Shown here: positions 62,050-62,519 of the stretch, piece by piece
Numbering within the stretch: position 1 is the stretch's first letter
Layout: every line of letters begins with the position of its first letter
From: Cryomorphaceae bacterium
Lineage (GTDB): Bacteria > Bacteroidota > Bacteroidia > Flavobacteriales_D > Crocinitomicaceae
Assembly (NCBI GenBank): GCA_027490665.1
Contig: JAIXXP010000106.1
Coordinates: forward strand, 1-62,519
Length of the DNA stretch: 62,519 nt
Direction of reading: 5' to 3'
Position numbers and translations under genes: made by a program
The notes under the pieces: generated by a model
Seen by the model: only the letters and a program-made list of their open reading frames with translations
What the model was told of the DNA's origin: nothing
Databases searched by the model: none

Positions 62050-62519
62050 TTACGCTTTAGGTATATGAGTTAAGGTAGAGAGAAGGAAGTTCCAGAATTT
62101 TTGAACCGATGAAATTTGCACGCATTCGTCTGGGGAGTGTGCAGCGCGGATATTTGGCCCGAAAGAAATCATGTCAACGCCAGGTAGTTTTTCACTGAGT
62201 AAGCCACATTCAAGGCCAGCATGGCAAGCTTTCACTTTGGGTTCAGCTTGGAAAGTTTCTTTGTAATGTTGCTTCATGATTTGAAGAATTGCCGAACTCG
62301 AATTGGGTTTCCAACCGGGGTAGTCGCCGCTTTGTTCAACAGTAACACCCATGTTTTCAAAAGCGCAACGAACCGCCAAACTCACTTCTCTTTTGGTGCT
62401 TTCTACGGAACTTCTTTGCAATGATTGCGTCGTAAAGCTTCCGTTTTGGATCACTACACGTGCCAAAGAAGAGGATGCTTCAACAAGCCCTTCGATGTCA
62501 GGACTCATGCGATAAACGC
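62050..62519 (-). CDS. pepD: Aminoacyl-histidine dipeptidase PepD, C-terminal part (runs off right edge)
   Basis: The visible 156 or so residues are the C-terminal end of an M20-family PepD/carnosinase-type peptidase: [55 protein letters not shown] with a metal-ligand His-Ala-Gly-Leu-Glu, and [18 protein letters not shown]. The frame is open to the window edge (codons before the Met at 62508 continue the family sequence), so this Met is internal. The enzyme splits Xaa-His dipeptides. It lies upstream of ribBA on the same strand. Confidence 0.9.
   Translation of the reverse strand, partial: VYRMSPDIEGLVEASSSLARVVIQNGSFTTQSLQRSSVESTKREVSLAVRCAFENMGVTVEQSGDYPGWKPNSSSAILQIMKQHYKETFQAEPKVKACHAGLECGLLSEKLPGVDMISFGPNIRAAHSPDECVQISSVQKFWNFLLSTLTHIPKA

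Noticed and set aside
1..62519. CRISPR arrays, insertion sequences, rRNA genes, phage structural genes
   Set aside because: No array of short direct repeats with spacers, no transposase or integrase frame, no rRNA-like sequence and no phage structural proteins were seen.

Overview
The window is a chromosomal segment of a Bacteroidota bacterium, most likely of the order Flavobacteriales; genus and species cannot be read from the sequence. The evidence is: secreted proteins with type IX secretion (T9SS) C-terminal signals of both type A and type B, a PorP/SprF-family barrel beside the type B cargo, SprB-type repeats, promoters of the Bacteroidota type (-7 box TAnnTTTG), weak Shine-Dalgarno sites, a heavy-metal RND pump fused to a TolC-like domain, and a complex I operon with a short NuoG. 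Nearly all of the window is coding.

Layout. 1-6430 is an accessory stretch, visibly more AT-rich around 3.7-5.6 kb. It holds two lipoprotein genes, a secreted protein, a self-inhibitable Fic enzyme with three 30-bp-phased repeats at its start, a DnaQ-type exonuclease joined to three cysteine-rich modules, an attC-like folded element, and an HNH nuclease gene. A tRNA-Arg(UCG) at 6642-6715 closes this stretch, with its 3' end pointing into it. 6.8-14.9 kb encodes T9SS cargo and outer-membrane barrels. 14.9-18.2 kb is a leftward four-gene unit (epimerase, CPBP protease, SDR, membrane protein). 18.2-20.0 kb is an ECF sigma factor with a membrane-anchored partner. 20.1-32.6 kb is the complete leftward nuoABCDEFGHIJKLMN operon. 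32.8-35.6 kb has a barrel protein and a secreted M1 aminopeptidase. 35.7-42.1 kb is a rightward metal-efflux operon (small periplasmic protein, CzcA-TolC fusion, adaptor lipoprotein, CxxCH lipoprotein). 42.1-44.7 kb has a PH-domain membrane protein, glyA and an NlpC/P60 hydrolase. 44.7-48.1 kb is surE, a small membrane protein, lpxB and a SpoIID protein. 48.1-52.8 kb is leftward: a DivIC/FtsB protein, a secreted protein, and both methylmalonyl-CoA mutase subunits. 52.9-59.4 kb is rightward: barrel protein, helix-hairpin-helix barrel protein, sigma factor with a 55-residue membrane protein, pyrD, HMG-CoA lyase and two envelope proteins. 59.4-62.5 kb is leftward: a TIGR02757 protein, lolD, ribBA and the end of pepD.

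How they fit together. Most of the window is housekeeping: respiration (nuo), one-carbon metabolism (glyA), pyrimidine and riboflavin synthesis, propionate/branched-chain carbon flow (mutAB, HMG-CoA lyase), and envelope building (lpxB, lolD, SpoIID, DivIC). It is mixed with Bacteroidota-specific surface biology. The unusual part is the left 6.7 kb: mobile-type architecture (attC-like element, tRNA 3'-end scar, tRNA border) carrying nuclease and Fic genes of the kind found in defence islands. Two further signals deserve a check. The tRNA-Arg appears to have replaced the near-universal G19-C56 tertiary pair with U19-A56. Several genes have a -7 promoter box only 3-5 nt before the start codon, which predicts leaderless or nearly leaderless mRNAs.
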